From assembly GCA_036675265.1 (NCBI GenBank), contig JAKFFJ010000066.1, positions 1 through 57,911 of the forward strand: 57,911 bases of DNA. Direction: 5' to 3'. The notes under the pieces were generated by a model. That model did not search any database and was not told the DNA's origin. It was given only the letters and a program-made list of their open reading frames with translations. This document shows, in pieces, positions 15,487 to 24,982 of this stretch (within the stretch, counting starts at the first letter, position 1; each line of letters opens with the position of its first letter). The DNA comes from CAMPJU01 sp036675265. Lineage in GTDB: Bacteria > Pseudomonadota > Gammaproteobacteria > Xanthomonadales > Xanthomonadaceae. The position numbers were made by a program, and so were the translations under genes.

Positions 15487-16343
15487 GCCGCACCGTCTGG
15501 ATCGCCCTGGCCGTGCTCGCGGCCTTCCTGCTCCTGAGCTCGACGTACGTGGTCCGCGAGGGCGAGACCGCGATGGTCTTGAAGTTCGGCCGGGTCGAGC
15601 GCACCACCGGGCCGGGCCTGCACTTCAAGATCCCGATGATCGAGGTGGCGCGCGTGTTCGACCGCCGCCTGCAGGTGCTGGACGCCGAGCCCGAGCGCTA
15701 CCTCACCTCCGAGCGCAAGGACGTCAGCGTCGACTTCTTCGCCATCGGCATGATCGAGGACGTGGGCCAGTTCTACCGCGCGACCGGCGGCAACGAGGAA
15801 GTCGCCGTGCAGCGCCTGGCGCCGATCATCAAGGACGCACTGCGCAACGAGATCAACGCGCGCACGCTCACCCAGGTCGTCTCCGGCAACCGCAGCGAGC
15901 TGATCACCGAGCAGCTCGCTGCGATCAACCGCGGCGCCGAGACCGTCGGCGTGAAGATCGTCGACCTGCGCATCAAGCGCATCGACCTGCCGACCGACAG
16001 CCAGGTCATCCAGGACGTGTACCGCCGGATGCGGGCGCAGCGCCAGCAGGTGGCCAGCGCCCTGCGCGCCGAGGGCGAGGAAGCCGCCCAGACGATTCGC
16101 GCCGAGGCCGACCGCGAGCGCACCGTCGTGCTGGCCGAGGCCGAACGCGACGCCGCGCTGCTGCGCGGTGCCGGCGATGCCCAGGCCGCGCGCGTCTATG
16201 CGGCCGCCTACGGCGACGACCCGGCGTTCTACGCGTTCCACCGCAGCCTGCAGGCCTACCGCGAAGCGTTCGCGGACGGGCAGGGCGTCGTCGTGCTGGA
16301 AGAGGACGACGAGTTCCTCGAGTACTTCAAGGACGCGCGCTGA
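15483..16343 (+). CDS. hflC: HflC, regulator of FtsH protease
   Basis: 286 residues. N-terminal membrane anchor (about 5-20), then the SPFH domain (VVREGETAMVLKFGRVERTTGPGLHFK in part, RYLTSERKDVSVDFFA) and the helical region RMRAQRQQVASALRAEGEEAAQ. It is the partner of HflK, co-translated through the ATGA overlap. YAAAYGDDPAFYAFHRSLQAY near the C-terminus is the conserved HflC end. A strong terminator follows. Confidence 0.97.
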   Translation: MSRTVWIALAVLAAFLLLSSTYVVREGETAMVLKFGRVERTTGPGLHFKIPMIEVARVFDRRLQVLDAEPERYLTSERKDVSVDFFAIGMIEDVGQFYRATGGNEEVAVQRLAPIIKDALRNEINARTLTQVVSGNRSELITEQLAAINRGAETVGVKIVDLRIKRIDLPTDSQVIQDVYRRMRAQRQQVASALRAEGEEAAQTIRAEADRERTVVLAEAERDAALLRGAGDAQAARVYAAAYGDDPAFYAFHRSLQAYREAFADGQGVVVLEEDDEFLEYFKDAR

Positions 16344-16379
16344 GGCTGGCCCCGGGACCTCGAAACCCGGATAATGCCG

Positions 16380-16414
16380 AAAAGCCGGATGGGGATCGTC
16401 CCCACCGGCTTTTT
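16380..16414 (+). terminator. Rho-independent terminator after hflC
   Basis: AAAAGCCGG and GGGG pair with CCCC and CCGGCTTTT around ATCGT, with one unpaired region in the stem, and the element ends in five Ts. It separates the hflX-hflK-hflC transcript from purA, whose ATG is 21 bp further on. Confidence 0.85.
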
Positions 16415-16434
16415 GCGCGCATGGGAGCCGGGTC

Positions 16435-17727
<1,293 letters not shown>

Positions 17728-17795
17728 TCCGGGGCCGGGTGGCCGACGCGGCCACCCGTTGGCGTTGACCCAGGGTGATCCCGGGGAGCGTCGCC

Positions 17796-17934
17796 ATGAC
17801 CACCGAACTGTTCTACCTGGCCTGTGCCGCCACGCTCACCGCGCTGCTGTGGGCGCCGTACATCCTCGACCGGTTCGCGACCCGGGGCGTTCGGCGCGCA
17901 GATGGTGTTCGCCTGGCAGGTCCTGGTGGCCTGA
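17796..17934 (+). pseudogene. Decayed MAPEG-family membrane protein gene with an internal deletion
   Basis: The first 32 codons (MTTELFYLACAATLTALLW, PYILDRFATRGV) match the usual start of small bacterial MAPEG proteins. In the next frame AFGAQMVFAWQVLVA then stop (17887-17934) matches a MAPEG C-terminus. The two pieces meet near 17887 with a frame change, and the roughly 80 residues normally between them are absent. I read this as an internal deletion plus frameshift. Read without a shift, the first frame gives only a 58-residue product with a non-MAPEG tail. Confidence 0.7.
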
Positions 17935-17952
17935 GGACCCGGCACCGGCCGA

Positions 17953-18516
17953 TCACCGCCACAGGCGCGTGATCTTCTGGAAGAACTGGCTGTTGGGAAT
18001 CTGCAGCACGGTGTCGGTGCCGTCCTCCCTGGCCTCGTGCAGCGTGGTGTGCACGAAATTGATGTCGACCACCCGCCCGCCGAGGCCGGGCTTGTCCCCG
18101 TTCTCCAGGAGCTCGATCCGGTCGCCGAGGCGGAACGGGCGCGTGGTGAGGATCAGCAGCGCGCAGAAGATGTTGGACAGGACGCTCCACGCGGCGAAGA
18201 ACGCGACGGCAGCCACCGCGATGAAGCCGGTGAGCGTGCCCCACAGCACCGCGCCCGACACGCCGAACGCCTGCATGATCGCCAGGAACGCGGCGGTGTA
18301 GACGACGATGCCGAGCACCCGTCGCGTGCCGATCGCGAAGGCACGCTCGAAGTCGTAGCGCGTGCACAGGCGGTCGAGCGACCGGCGGACCAGCCAGTTG
18401 AGGACCCACGCGGCGACCAGGATGATCGCCGCGTGCAACAGGGACCCGGCGGCGATGTCGAGCTGGGTCGGGGTGCCGACGGTCGGCGGATTGAGCCAGG
18501 GAATCGGGTTGCGCAT
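17953..18516 (-). CDS. Short MscS-family mechanosensitive channel
   Basis: 187 residues, against about 286 for E. coli MscS. Three hydrophobic segments at about 22-42, 66-88 and 90-120 lead into the beta domain (LTTRPFRLGDRIELLENGDK, GGRVVDINFVHTTL, VLQIPNSQFFQK). The protein stops just after the IPN motif and lacks the C-terminal alpha-beta vestibule. It may be a reduced MscS type rather than a broken gene, since the end is clean and the frame is intact. It is convergent with the MAPEG remnant. Confidence 0.88.
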   Translation of the reverse strand: MRNPIPWLNPPTVGTPTQLDIAAGSLLHAAIILVAAWVLNWLVRRSLDRLCTRYDFERAFAIGTRRVLGIVVYTAAFLAIMQAFGVSGAVLWGTLTGFIAVAAVAFFAAWSVLSNIFCALLILTTRPFRLGDRIELLENGDKPGLGGRVVDINFVHTTLHEAREDGTDTVLQIPNSQFFQKITRLWR

Positions 18517-18527
18517 GGGCGAACTCC

Positions 18528-18554
18528 AAAAAAACGGGCCGCATGCGCGGCCCG
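18528..18554 (-). terminator. Rho-independent terminator, minus strand
   Basis: On the minus strand CGGGCCGC pairs perfectly with GCGGCCCG around a 4-nt loop and is followed by seven Ts. It lies about 160 bp after the sulfotransferase stop and just before the MscS start. It would end the aminotransferase-sulfotransferase transcript before the channel gene. Confidence 0.8.
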
Positions 18555-18711
18555 CTTCCCGTCGGCATCGGTTTCGCCATCGCGAGGACCGCGCCTGGGT
18601 GGTTGGCGCGACCCGCGCGCCGGTGTTCGTGGCGGACGAGGGTGCGACATGCGGGCGGGAAGGCAGGGTGAAAAAGGGGAAACGGATTCAGGCAGTGGTT
18701 CGATTCGGCAG

Positions 18712-19467
18712 TCATCCGGCCACGGCTTCGGACCCGTCCAACCGCATTCGCGCGTCGTGCAGGCGCCGATAGAACGGCATGCACGCCGCGGCCACCTCGG
18801 CCGGGGGGCCCGACAGCGCGGGCGCCCCGGGCGGCTCTTCCGGCGTCTCGAATCCGGTCGACGCCCAGACACGCGCATACCAGTGCGGTGCCCAGATCCC
18901 GTCGCTCGCACGTGGCCCGGGCGGCCAGCGCAACATGCGGGCCGTGAACGCGATGCCCAGCCAGGCGCACAGTGCCCGCAGGTACGCCTCGGGTGCGCGC
19001 AGGAAATCCCCGGCGTCGACCACGGGCGGGGGATCACCCGCGGCGCACAGCGCTTCATGCAGCGCGACCTGCTGCGGAAGGCCGATGTCCTCGGCGGTCA
19101 CCTCCGCACGCGCCTTGACGTAGCTGGCCACGACCTCGCGCGGATCGCGGATCAGCAGCACGTTGCGCAGGCCCGCGATCCAGCCGCGATCCATGTGCGG
19201 CAGCAGGTGGTGGGTCATGTGCTTCTGGTACCAGACCGGCCGGCCCTCGGGCGCAGGACCGAGCAGGCCGTCGACCACGCGGCGCCAGTCGGTCTCGCCG
19301 GTGGCCACCACCGCGTCGCGACCCGGATGGTCCAGCCCGGTGTGCGCCAGGTAATGCGCGTAGAGCGGCTCGTCGCTGACCGCGCAGTCGCCGCGGTGCT
19401 CCCAGGCGCGCATCATCGCCGTGGAGATGTTGCGCGGGCCGGACCACATGGCCACGCGCACGGTCAT
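18712..19467 (-). CDS. Sulfotransferase-family protein, coupled to an aminotransferase
   Basis: 251 residues. RVAMWSGPRNISTAMMRAWE at the N-terminus is the 5'-phosphosulfate loop and LLIRDPREVVASYVKARAE near residue 105 is the 3'-phosphate motif of PAPS-dependent sulfotransferases. The substrate is unknown. The start overlaps the stop of the upstream class IV aminotransferase (ATGA), so the two are translated together and probably act in one pathway on an amino acid or keto acid derivative. That pathway link is inference. Confidence 0.85.
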   Translation of the reverse strand: MTVRVAMWSGPRNISTAMMRAWEHRGDCAVSDEPLYAHYLAHTGLDHPGRDAVVATGETDWRRVVDGLLGPAPEGRPVWYQKHMTHHLLPHMDRGWIAGLRNVLLIRDPREVVASYVKARAEVTAEDIGLPQQVALHEALCAAGDPPPVVDAGDFLRAPEAYLRALCAWLGIAFTARMLRWPPGPRASDGIWAPHWYARVWASTGFETPEEPPGAPALSGPPAEVAAACMPFYRRLHDARMRLDGSEAVAG

Positions 19468-20420
19468 GGGCGCTTGCGCCCCGCGACGTCGCGGCGGACC
19501 AGCGCCCGGTAGAGCGCCTGCAACCGCCGCACCATCGGCCCCCGGTTGTCCTCCCCTGGCGTTCCCACCAGCACATCCCCGCCGATCCATCGCCCGTCGA
19601 TGGTGTGCACCGGCACCACCCCGGCGAACGTCCCGGTCACGAACGCCTCGTCCGCCCCGTACACGTCGGTCAGGCTGAAGGACTTCTCGAACACCGGGAT
19701 GCCCGCCTCGCGGCAGATCCCGATCACGTTGCCCCGCGTGATCCCGCCCAGGCAGTACTGCCCGGTCGAGGTCCACACCTCGCCCTTGCGCACGATGAAG
19801 AAGTGGGTCGAGTTGCACGTGGCGACGAACCCGTGGGGATCCAGCATCAACGCCTCGTCCGCGCCGGCCTGCGTGGCCTGGATGCAGGCGGTGATGCAGT
19901 TGAGCTTGCTGTGCGAGTTGAGCTTCGGGTCCTGGACGTCGGGGGACCCCCGGCGCACGTGGACCGTGTGCAGCGCCACCCCGCGCGCCGCGGTGGCGGG
20001 CGAGGCCGCCTTGTGCTCGGCGATGATGACGATGGTCGCCTTGCCCTCGGTCACCCGCGGGTCCTGGTAAGGGGTGCGTCGCACGCCGCGGCTGGCCATC
20101 AGGCGCACGTGGACGCCGTCGCCGTCCATGCCGTTGGCATCCAGGACCTCGTAGATGCGGCGGGCGAGGGCGGACCGGTCCACGCCCAGGTCGATCAACA
20201 GGGCCTTGGCGCCCTCGTGCAGACGGTCCAGGTGCGCCTCGAGGAACGCGGGATGGCCGTCGACGATGCGGAAGCCCTCCCAGACCCCATCGCCAAGGAC
20301 GAATCCCGAGTCGAAGACGGAAACGGTGGCCTCGGCGCGGGGGACGAGGGATCCGTTGATGGAGATGAGGATCGCGTCGTTGCGCGGGTCGTCCGTGGCG
20401 TGCTGGGTGCCCTGCGTCAT
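19464..20420 (-). CDS. Class IV (branched-chain/D-amino acid type) aminotransferase
   Basis: 318 residues from the ATG at 20420; an in-frame ATG at 20444 is an alternative. It is a fold-type IV PLP enzyme. The PLP Lys is K172 in NSHSKLNCI, with VFDSGFVLGDGVWEGFR near residue 35, ATCNSTHFFIV, and GGITRGNVIGICREAGI as the phosphate-binding loop. This region fits BCAT/DAAT-like enzymes, and the exact substrate cannot be read from sequence. It is translationally coupled to the downstream sulfotransferase. Confidence 0.88.
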   Translation of the reverse strand: MTQGTQHATDDPRNDAILISINGSLVPRAEATVSVFDSGFVLGDGVWEGFRIVDGHPAFLEAHLDRLHEGAKALLIDLGVDRSALARRIYEVLDANGMDGDGVHVRLMASRGVRRTPYQDPRVTEGKATIVIIAEHKAASPATAARGVALHTVHVRRGSPDVQDPKLNSHSKLNCITACIQATQAGADEALMLDPHGFVATCNSTHFFIVRKGEVWTSTGQYCLGGITRGNVIGICREAGIPVFEKSFSLTDVYGADEAFVTGTFAGVVPVHTIDGRWIGGDVLVGTPGEDNRGPMVRRLQALYRALVRRDVAGRKRP

Positions 20421-20500
20421 GGGCCGATTGTAGGGCGCCATCACGCAAGGCTGCTGCGCGCCTCCGTAATTTCGCCTCGACCCCGATCCGGACAGCCCCC

Positions 20501-20770
20501 ATGGCCGAAGACACCCCCAAGACCCCGCTCGAGCACGTCACCGACCTGGCCAGCCAGCTCAAGGAAATGCGCCACTACGCCAAGAACAACGTCGAGCTGC
20601 TCACGGCCCAGTGGCTCAAGTTCGACGAGGGCCCGCTGAAGAAGCTGGGCGAGTCCGACACGATCGAGACCCTGATGCTCAAGCAGGGTGAGTTCTACGA
20701 CGCGCTGGAGGCGGCCATCGGGGAACTCGAAGAGTTGCGCGAGACCCTGGTGCCGCCGCCTGCGGCATAG
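20501..20770 (+). CDS. Conserved small helical protein, function unknown
   Basis: 89 residues, predicted wholly helical and charged: EHVTDLASQLKEMRHYAKNN, KFDEGPLKKLGE, then IGELEELRETLVPPP. No signal peptide or membrane segment. It is divergent from the aminotransferase by 80 bp and is followed 32 bp later by the SRAP gene. I do not recognise the family. Codon use matches the neighbours, so I consider it a real gene. Confidence 0.75.
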   Translation: MAEDTPKTPLEHVTDLASQLKEMRHYAKNNVELLTAQWLKFDEGPLKKLGESDTIETLMLKQGEFYDALEAAIGELEELRETLVPPPAA

Positions 20771-20802
20771 TGGGCCGGTCCACCGCGCCGGGCCGTCCCG
20801 CC

Positions 20803-21732
20803 ATGTGCTACTCCGCGCAGCTCAAGGCCGATTATCGCCAGTTCCTGCGCGACACCGGGGCGCGCATCGACATCGACGAATTCATGCGTCTGTACTGGGA
20901 GCGGTCGGAAGGCGCGAAGCACAGGATTCCGCGGGCGATGGATGCCCTGTTCGCGACGCCGTCCACTGCGGGGGAGAAGCGCATCGCCGGGCTGATCGCC
21001 GCCTTCGACCAGGCCGAAGCGGCCCGCCTGGAGCAGCTCGTCTTCACCCAGCGCAAGCGGCTGGCCGACGCCGAACGCAAGCTCCGGCAGAAGCACACCA
21101 TGGCGGCCGCGGAGAGCCGGCGGATCGCGACCGACAAGGTCCGCTGGGCGCTCGGCAAGCTGGCGGCGCTCAAGCGCGCGACCCTCGTGCCCGACGACGC
21201 CCGCATCTTCCCTGGCTGGCAGGCACCGGTCCTGGTGGAAGAGGGCGGCGAGCGCCTCGCCAGGCCCATGCGCTACCAGTGCCGCCCGGCCGGCAAGCCC
21301 GAGGCCTACGACCGCAAGTACCCCGGCACGTACAACGCGCGCCGCGACAACCTCGAGGGCTTCTGGAAGGGGCAGTTCGGTGCCAGCCACGGCATCGTGG
21401 CGTTCAATGCCTTCTTCGAGAACGTGGCGCGGGACGGCCGGAACGTGGTGCTGGAGTTCCGCCCGGAACCGCCCCAGGACATGCTGGTCGCATGCCTGTG
21501 GTCGCGCTGGCGGGCGCCGGCCGGTAGCTCGCTGCCGGACCTGCTGTCGTTCGCCGCCATCACCGACGCGCCGCCGCCCGAGGTGGCGGCCGCGGGCCAC
21601 GACCGCTGCATCATCCCGATCAAGACGGACCACCTGGACGCCTGGCTGCGCCCCGGTGCCGACCTGGCAGGGGCGCAGGCGATCCTCGACGACCGGGCGC
21701 GCCCGCACTACGAACACCGGTTGGCGGCCTGA
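20803..21732 (+). CDS. SRAP (HMCES/YedK) domain protein with a helical insert
   Basis: 309 residues, against about 220 for YedK. SRAP proteins form a thiazolidine crosslink with abasic sites in single-stranded DNA through Cys2. Here MCYS starts the protein after removal of Met1. N178 lies in TYNARRDN, E206 in FNAFFENV and H266 in GHDRCIIPI, so all four active-site residues appear present. Residues about 50-125 are an unusual charged helical insert (EAARLEQLVFTQRKRLADAE) not in the standard fold. Function by homology: protection of abasic DNA. Confidence 0.88.
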   Translation: MCYSAQLKADYRQFLRDTGARIDIDEFMRLYWERSEGAKHRIPRAMDALFATPSTAGEKRIAGLIAAFDQAEAARLEQLVFTQRKRLADAERKLRQKHTMAAAESRRIATDKVRWALGKLAALKRATLVPDDARIFPGWQAPVLVEEGGERLARPMRYQCRPAGKPEAYDRKYPGTYNARRDNLEGFWKGQFGASHGIVAFNAFFENVARDGRNVVLEFRPEPPQDMLVACLWSRWRAPAGSSLPDLLSFAAITDAPPPEVAAAGHDRCIIPIKTDHLDAWLRPGADLAGAQAILDDRARPHYEHRLAA

Positions 21733-21750
21733 TGCCGCGAGGCGCCGCGG

Positions 21751-23352
21751 TTACCGGTCGGGCCGCACGTCGTCCAGCAGCGCGCCCAGCACGCGGATGT
21801 CCGTGGGCTTGCTGAAATGGTGGTCGAACCCGGCCTCGCGCGCACGCTGCCGGTCGCGCTCCTCGCCCCAGCCCGTCATCGCCGCCAACACCATGCCGGC
21901 GCCGGAGTCGCGTTCGCGCAGCCGCCGCGCCAGGGTGTAACCATCCATCCCGGGCATGCCGATGTCCAGCAGCGCGAGGTGGGGGCTGAACCGCTCCGCC
22001 TGTTCCAGTGCCCCTTCGCCCTCGTGGGCCACGGCGACGTCCACGCCCATCGCTTCCAGCAGCATCGCCATGGACTGGGCCGCGTCGCGGTTGTCGTCCA
22101 CCACGAGCACCTTGAGGCGAGGCGCATCCTCCTGCACGGCCGCGGCCGCGGCCGTGGACGCGGTAGCCCCGGGCTCGTGCGCCCCCGTGCCGTGTTGCAT
22201 CGCGCCCGACAGCGGCAGCCGCACCACGAACTGCGCGCCCTTGCCCTTGCCGTCGCTATGCGCCGTCACCGTGCCGCCGTGCATCGCCACCAGCCGGTGC
22301 ACGAGCGCCAGCCCGATGCCCAGGCCGTCGTGCAGCCGGTGCTGGCTGCGTCGCCCCTGCGAGAACAGCTCGAAGATCCGGGGCAGCAGTTCGGGCTCGA
22401 TGCCGTCGCCGTCGTCCATCACGCCGACCACCACCTTGTCGCCGTCGTGCCGCGCCGCCACTTCCACCGTGCCGTCGGGCCGGCCGTATCGAATGGCGTT
22501 GTTGAGCAGGTTGCCGAACACCTGCGCGAGCCGCACGGGATCGGCGTCGACCGCCAGGGGCTGTTCGGGGAGCGCCAGCTGGATGTGCGGCGCGCCGTCG
22601 GCCCGCGACCGCCGCGCCAGCTCCACGGCGTCCTCCAGCACCTGCCGCAGGTCCACGGGGCAGCGTTGCAGGTTGATCTTGCCCTGCGACAGGCGCGATG
22701 CCTCCAGCAGGTCGTCGACCAGCCTGACCATGTGTTCGACCTGGCGCAGCATCATCCGTCGCAGCTGCTTGCGACGCGCCGGATCGTCGTCGTCGATCTC
22801 CAGGATTTCCAGCGCGTTGCGGATCGGCGCCAGCGGATTGCGCAATTCGTGCCCCAGCATGGCCAGGAATTCGTCCTTGCGCTGGGCCTGCTCGGTCTCG
22901 GCCATCCGCGCGCGTTCCAGTTCCGCGAGGTGGTTCTGGATCTGGTATTGCCGGGCCCGCGCCCGCAGCGCCGCACGCACGGTGCTGACCAGCGCCGCCA
23001 CTCGCAGCGGGCGCTCCATCAGCGTCACGTTGCCGAGCGTGTCCATCGCTTCGTCGATCGTGGCGGAACTCGGGCCACTGTTGGTGACCAGCAGTACCGG
23101 GAGGTCGGACCACCGGGGCTGCTCGCGCACCGCGTCCAGCAGCACGGCATGGATGCCGTCGGCCAGCACTTCCTCGGAGACCAGGATGGCACCGACGCCA
23201 CTGCGGACTTCGTCGGCCAGGTCGCAGCCGTTGCGGCAGCCCTTGACCGGGATGCCGTTGCGCCCGAGCAGTTCCGCCGTGAGCTCCGCGTCGCGCGTGG
23301 TCGGCAGCAGGGACAACACCCGCAGGTGGGGTCCCGGGTCGCCGGCGGTCAT
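21751..23352 (-). CDS. Hybrid histidine kinase with degenerate N-terminal receiver
   Basis: 533 residues. Residues 8-125 look like a receiver fold, but the phosphoacceptor position after the third strand reads LVSE (S59), not Asp, and the usual Lys is RP (R115), so it is a pseudo-receiver. A helical linker (135-158) leads to the dimerisation domain with H168 in MLGHELRNPLAPIRN. The ATPase domain has N-box NLLNNAIRYG, DDGDGIEP and GLGIGLAL. An Ala-rich linker follows, then an intact receiver (DD419-420, D463, K515). It overlaps the KaiC-like gene by ATGA. Confidence 0.93.
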   Translation of the reverse strand: MTAGDPGPHLRVLSLLPTTRDAELTAELLGRNGIPVKGCRNGCDLADEVRSGVGAILVSEEVLADGIHAVLLDAVREQPRWSDLPVLLVTNSGPSSATIDEAMDTLGNVTLMERPLRVAALVSTVRAALRARARQYQIQNHLAELERARMAETEQAQRKDEFLAMLGHELRNPLAPIRNALEILEIDDDDPARRKQLRRMMLRQVEHMVRLVDDLLEASRLSQGKINLQRCPVDLRQVLEDAVELARRSRADGAPHIQLALPEQPLAVDADPVRLAQVFGNLLNNAIRYGRPDGTVEVAARHDGDKVVVGVMDDGDGIEPELLPRIFELFSQGRRSQHRLHDGLGIGLALVHRLVAMHGGTVTAHSDGKGKGAQFVVRLPLSGAMQHGTGAHEPGATASTAAAAAVQEDAPRLKVLVVDDNRDAAQSMAMLLEAMGVDVAVAHEGEGALEQAERFSPHLALLDIGMPGMDGYTLARRLRERDSGAGMVLAAMTGWGEERDRQRAREAGFDHHFSKPTDIRVLGALLDDVRPDR

Positions 23353-24836
23353 TGCCCTTCGCCGTCCCGCGGCACCAGGCGCTCGAAGGGCACGCCGGTC
23401 AGCACGCCGCGGAACTGGCGCAAGGGCTCGCTGATGCGCACGCCCCCGCTGCAGATCTCCAGTTCGCGGATGGTGCGCTCGTGCAGGCCGGTGCGCTTCT
23501 TGAGGACCGAGATCGCCTGCTTCACCTCGCCTTCCGCCTCGTAGTACCGCAGCAGGATCACGTTGTCGGCCAGGTAGCTGACGTCCATCGAGTTCTGCAT
23601 CTGCCCGATCAGCCCTTGCTGGGCACTCACCAGCAGGGTGAGGACGCCCTGCTGGCCCAGGTAGGCGAGGAGTTCGTGCAGCTGCACCAGCACGAACTTC
23701 TCCTCCGGCATCGCGTTGAGGTAGCCGTTGAGGCTGTCGATCACGATGACCCGCGCGTTGTCGACCTCCACGGCATGGCGGATCGCGGTGATGAATTCGC
23801 CCGGCGAGAGCTCGGCCGGATCCACCGACCGGACCTTGATGGAGCCGTCCGCCATCCGCGCCTCGATCGGGAACCCGATGCCCTTCGAGCGCGTGACCAG
23901 GGAGCGGATGCTTTCGTCGAAGATGAACATCGCGGTGTGCTCGCCGCGTTCCGCGGCGGACATCGCGAAATGCATCGCCAGCGACGACTTGCCGGTGCCG
24001 GCGGCGCCGATGAGCAGGGTGCTGGTGCCGCGGTCCAGGCCGCCGCCCAGCAATGCATCCAGCTGCACGGAGCCGCTCGTGGCGACCGTGGCCTCAAGTT
24101 CGCGGCGATGTTCGGAGGCGACCAGCCGCGGGAAGACCCGCACCCCGCCCGTCTCGATCTCGTAGTCGTGGAAGCCGCCGCGGTACCGTCGCCCGCGCAG
24201 CTTCGTGATCCGCAGCCGCCGGCGATCGCCGCCGTATTCGGGCCGCAACTGGTCCAGCGCGATCACGCCGTGGACGATCGTGTGCACGTGCAGCGCATGC
24301 TCGCCGATGTGGCTCTCGTCGATCAGCAGCACCGTCGCCTTGCGGCCGTTGAAGTACTGCTTGAGCGCCAGCACCTGGCGCCGGAAGCGCAGCACCGCGC
24401 CCGCCAGCAACCGCACTTCGGCCAGCGAGTCGAAGACGACCCGGTCGGGGCGCAACCGTTCGACCTCGGCCAGGATGTCGCGCGTGGTCGAGCCGAGCTC
24501 CACCTCGGAGGGGTGGAACATCGTGTACTGGCTGTCGGGATCGAGCTGGTCGCCACCGGGCTGGATCTCGTGGATGTGCACGCCGTCGAGCGACCAGCCG
24601 TGCGACGCGGCCACTGCGCGCAACTCCTCCTCGGTCTCCGACAGCGTGATGTAGAGGACCTTCTCGCCGCGGCGCGCGCCCTCCATCAGGAACTGCATGG
24701 CGATGGTGGTCTTGCCCGACCCCGGTACGCCTTCGATCAGGTACACCCGATCTGCGGTGAGGCCGCCGCCGAGGATGGCGTCCAGCCCGTCGATGCCCGT
24801 GGCGACCAGGTCGCCGGCTTGATTGTCTGCGCCCAT
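23349..24836 (-). CDS. Two-domain KaiC-like ATPase
   Basis: 495 residues with both RecA/KaiC domains. CI: Walker A GVPGSGKT (36-43), Walker B VVFDS (D136). CII: Walker A GAAGTGKS (277-284), Walker B VIVIDS (D367). The paired catalytic Glu of KaiC are S66-E67 in CI and D307-E308 in CII. The place of cyanobacterial S431/T432 is S420-Y421 in MDVSYLADN. It therefore resembles proteobacterial KaiC homologues rather than the clock protein itself. No kaiA or kaiB is nearby. It is co-translated with the hybrid kinase. Confidence 0.92.
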   Translation of the reverse strand: MGADNQAGDLVATGIDGLDAILGGGLTADRVYLIEGVPGSGKTTIAMQFLMEGARRGEKVLYITLSETEEELRAVAASHGWSLDGVHIHEIQPGGDQLDPDSQYTMFHPSEVELGSTTRDILAEVERLRPDRVVFDSLAEVRLLAGAVLRFRRQVLALKQYFNGRKATVLLIDESHIGEHALHVHTIVHGVIALDQLRPEYGGDRRRLRITKLRGRRYRGGFHDYEIETGGVRVFPRLVASEHRRELEATVATSGSVQLDALLGGGLDRGTSTLLIGAAGTGKSSLAMHFAMSAAERGEHTAMFIFDESIRSLVTRSKGIGFPIEARMADGSIKVRSVDPAELSPGEFITAIRHAVEVDNARVIVIDSLNGYLNAMPEEKFVLVQLHELLAYLGQQGVLTLLVSAQQGLIGQMQNSMDVSYLADNVILLRYYEAEGEVKQAISVLKKRTGLHERTIRELEICSGGVRISEPLRQFRGVLTGVPFERLVPRDGEGQ

Positions 24837-24982
24837 CGATGTCCCCTGGGCGCGTCGGCCTGCCCTGGTGTCTTCATTTCACGTAATGGGGCGTCAAACT
24901 CGCGTAGAAGGCAGGACAGCCGTTCAGGTTCCGGAAGGGCGGATGCTTCGCCCATCGCCACGGTGCGTTAATTTCAAATGAC
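24837..24982. promoter_or_regulatory. Divergent intergenic region, KaiC-like gene / PAS kinase
   Basis: 146 bp between divergent start codons. It is locally AT-rich for this genome (TCTTCATTTCACGTAATG near 24871, GTTAATTTCAAATGACATG at the PAS kinase start). I see no clear palindrome. Both promoters must lie here, so shared control is possible. Confidence 0.45.

Noticed and set aside
23349..24836. Circadian clock locus
   Set aside because: No kaiA or kaiB, and the KaiC-like protein has altered phosphosite residues. It is better described as a KaiC-like signalling module.
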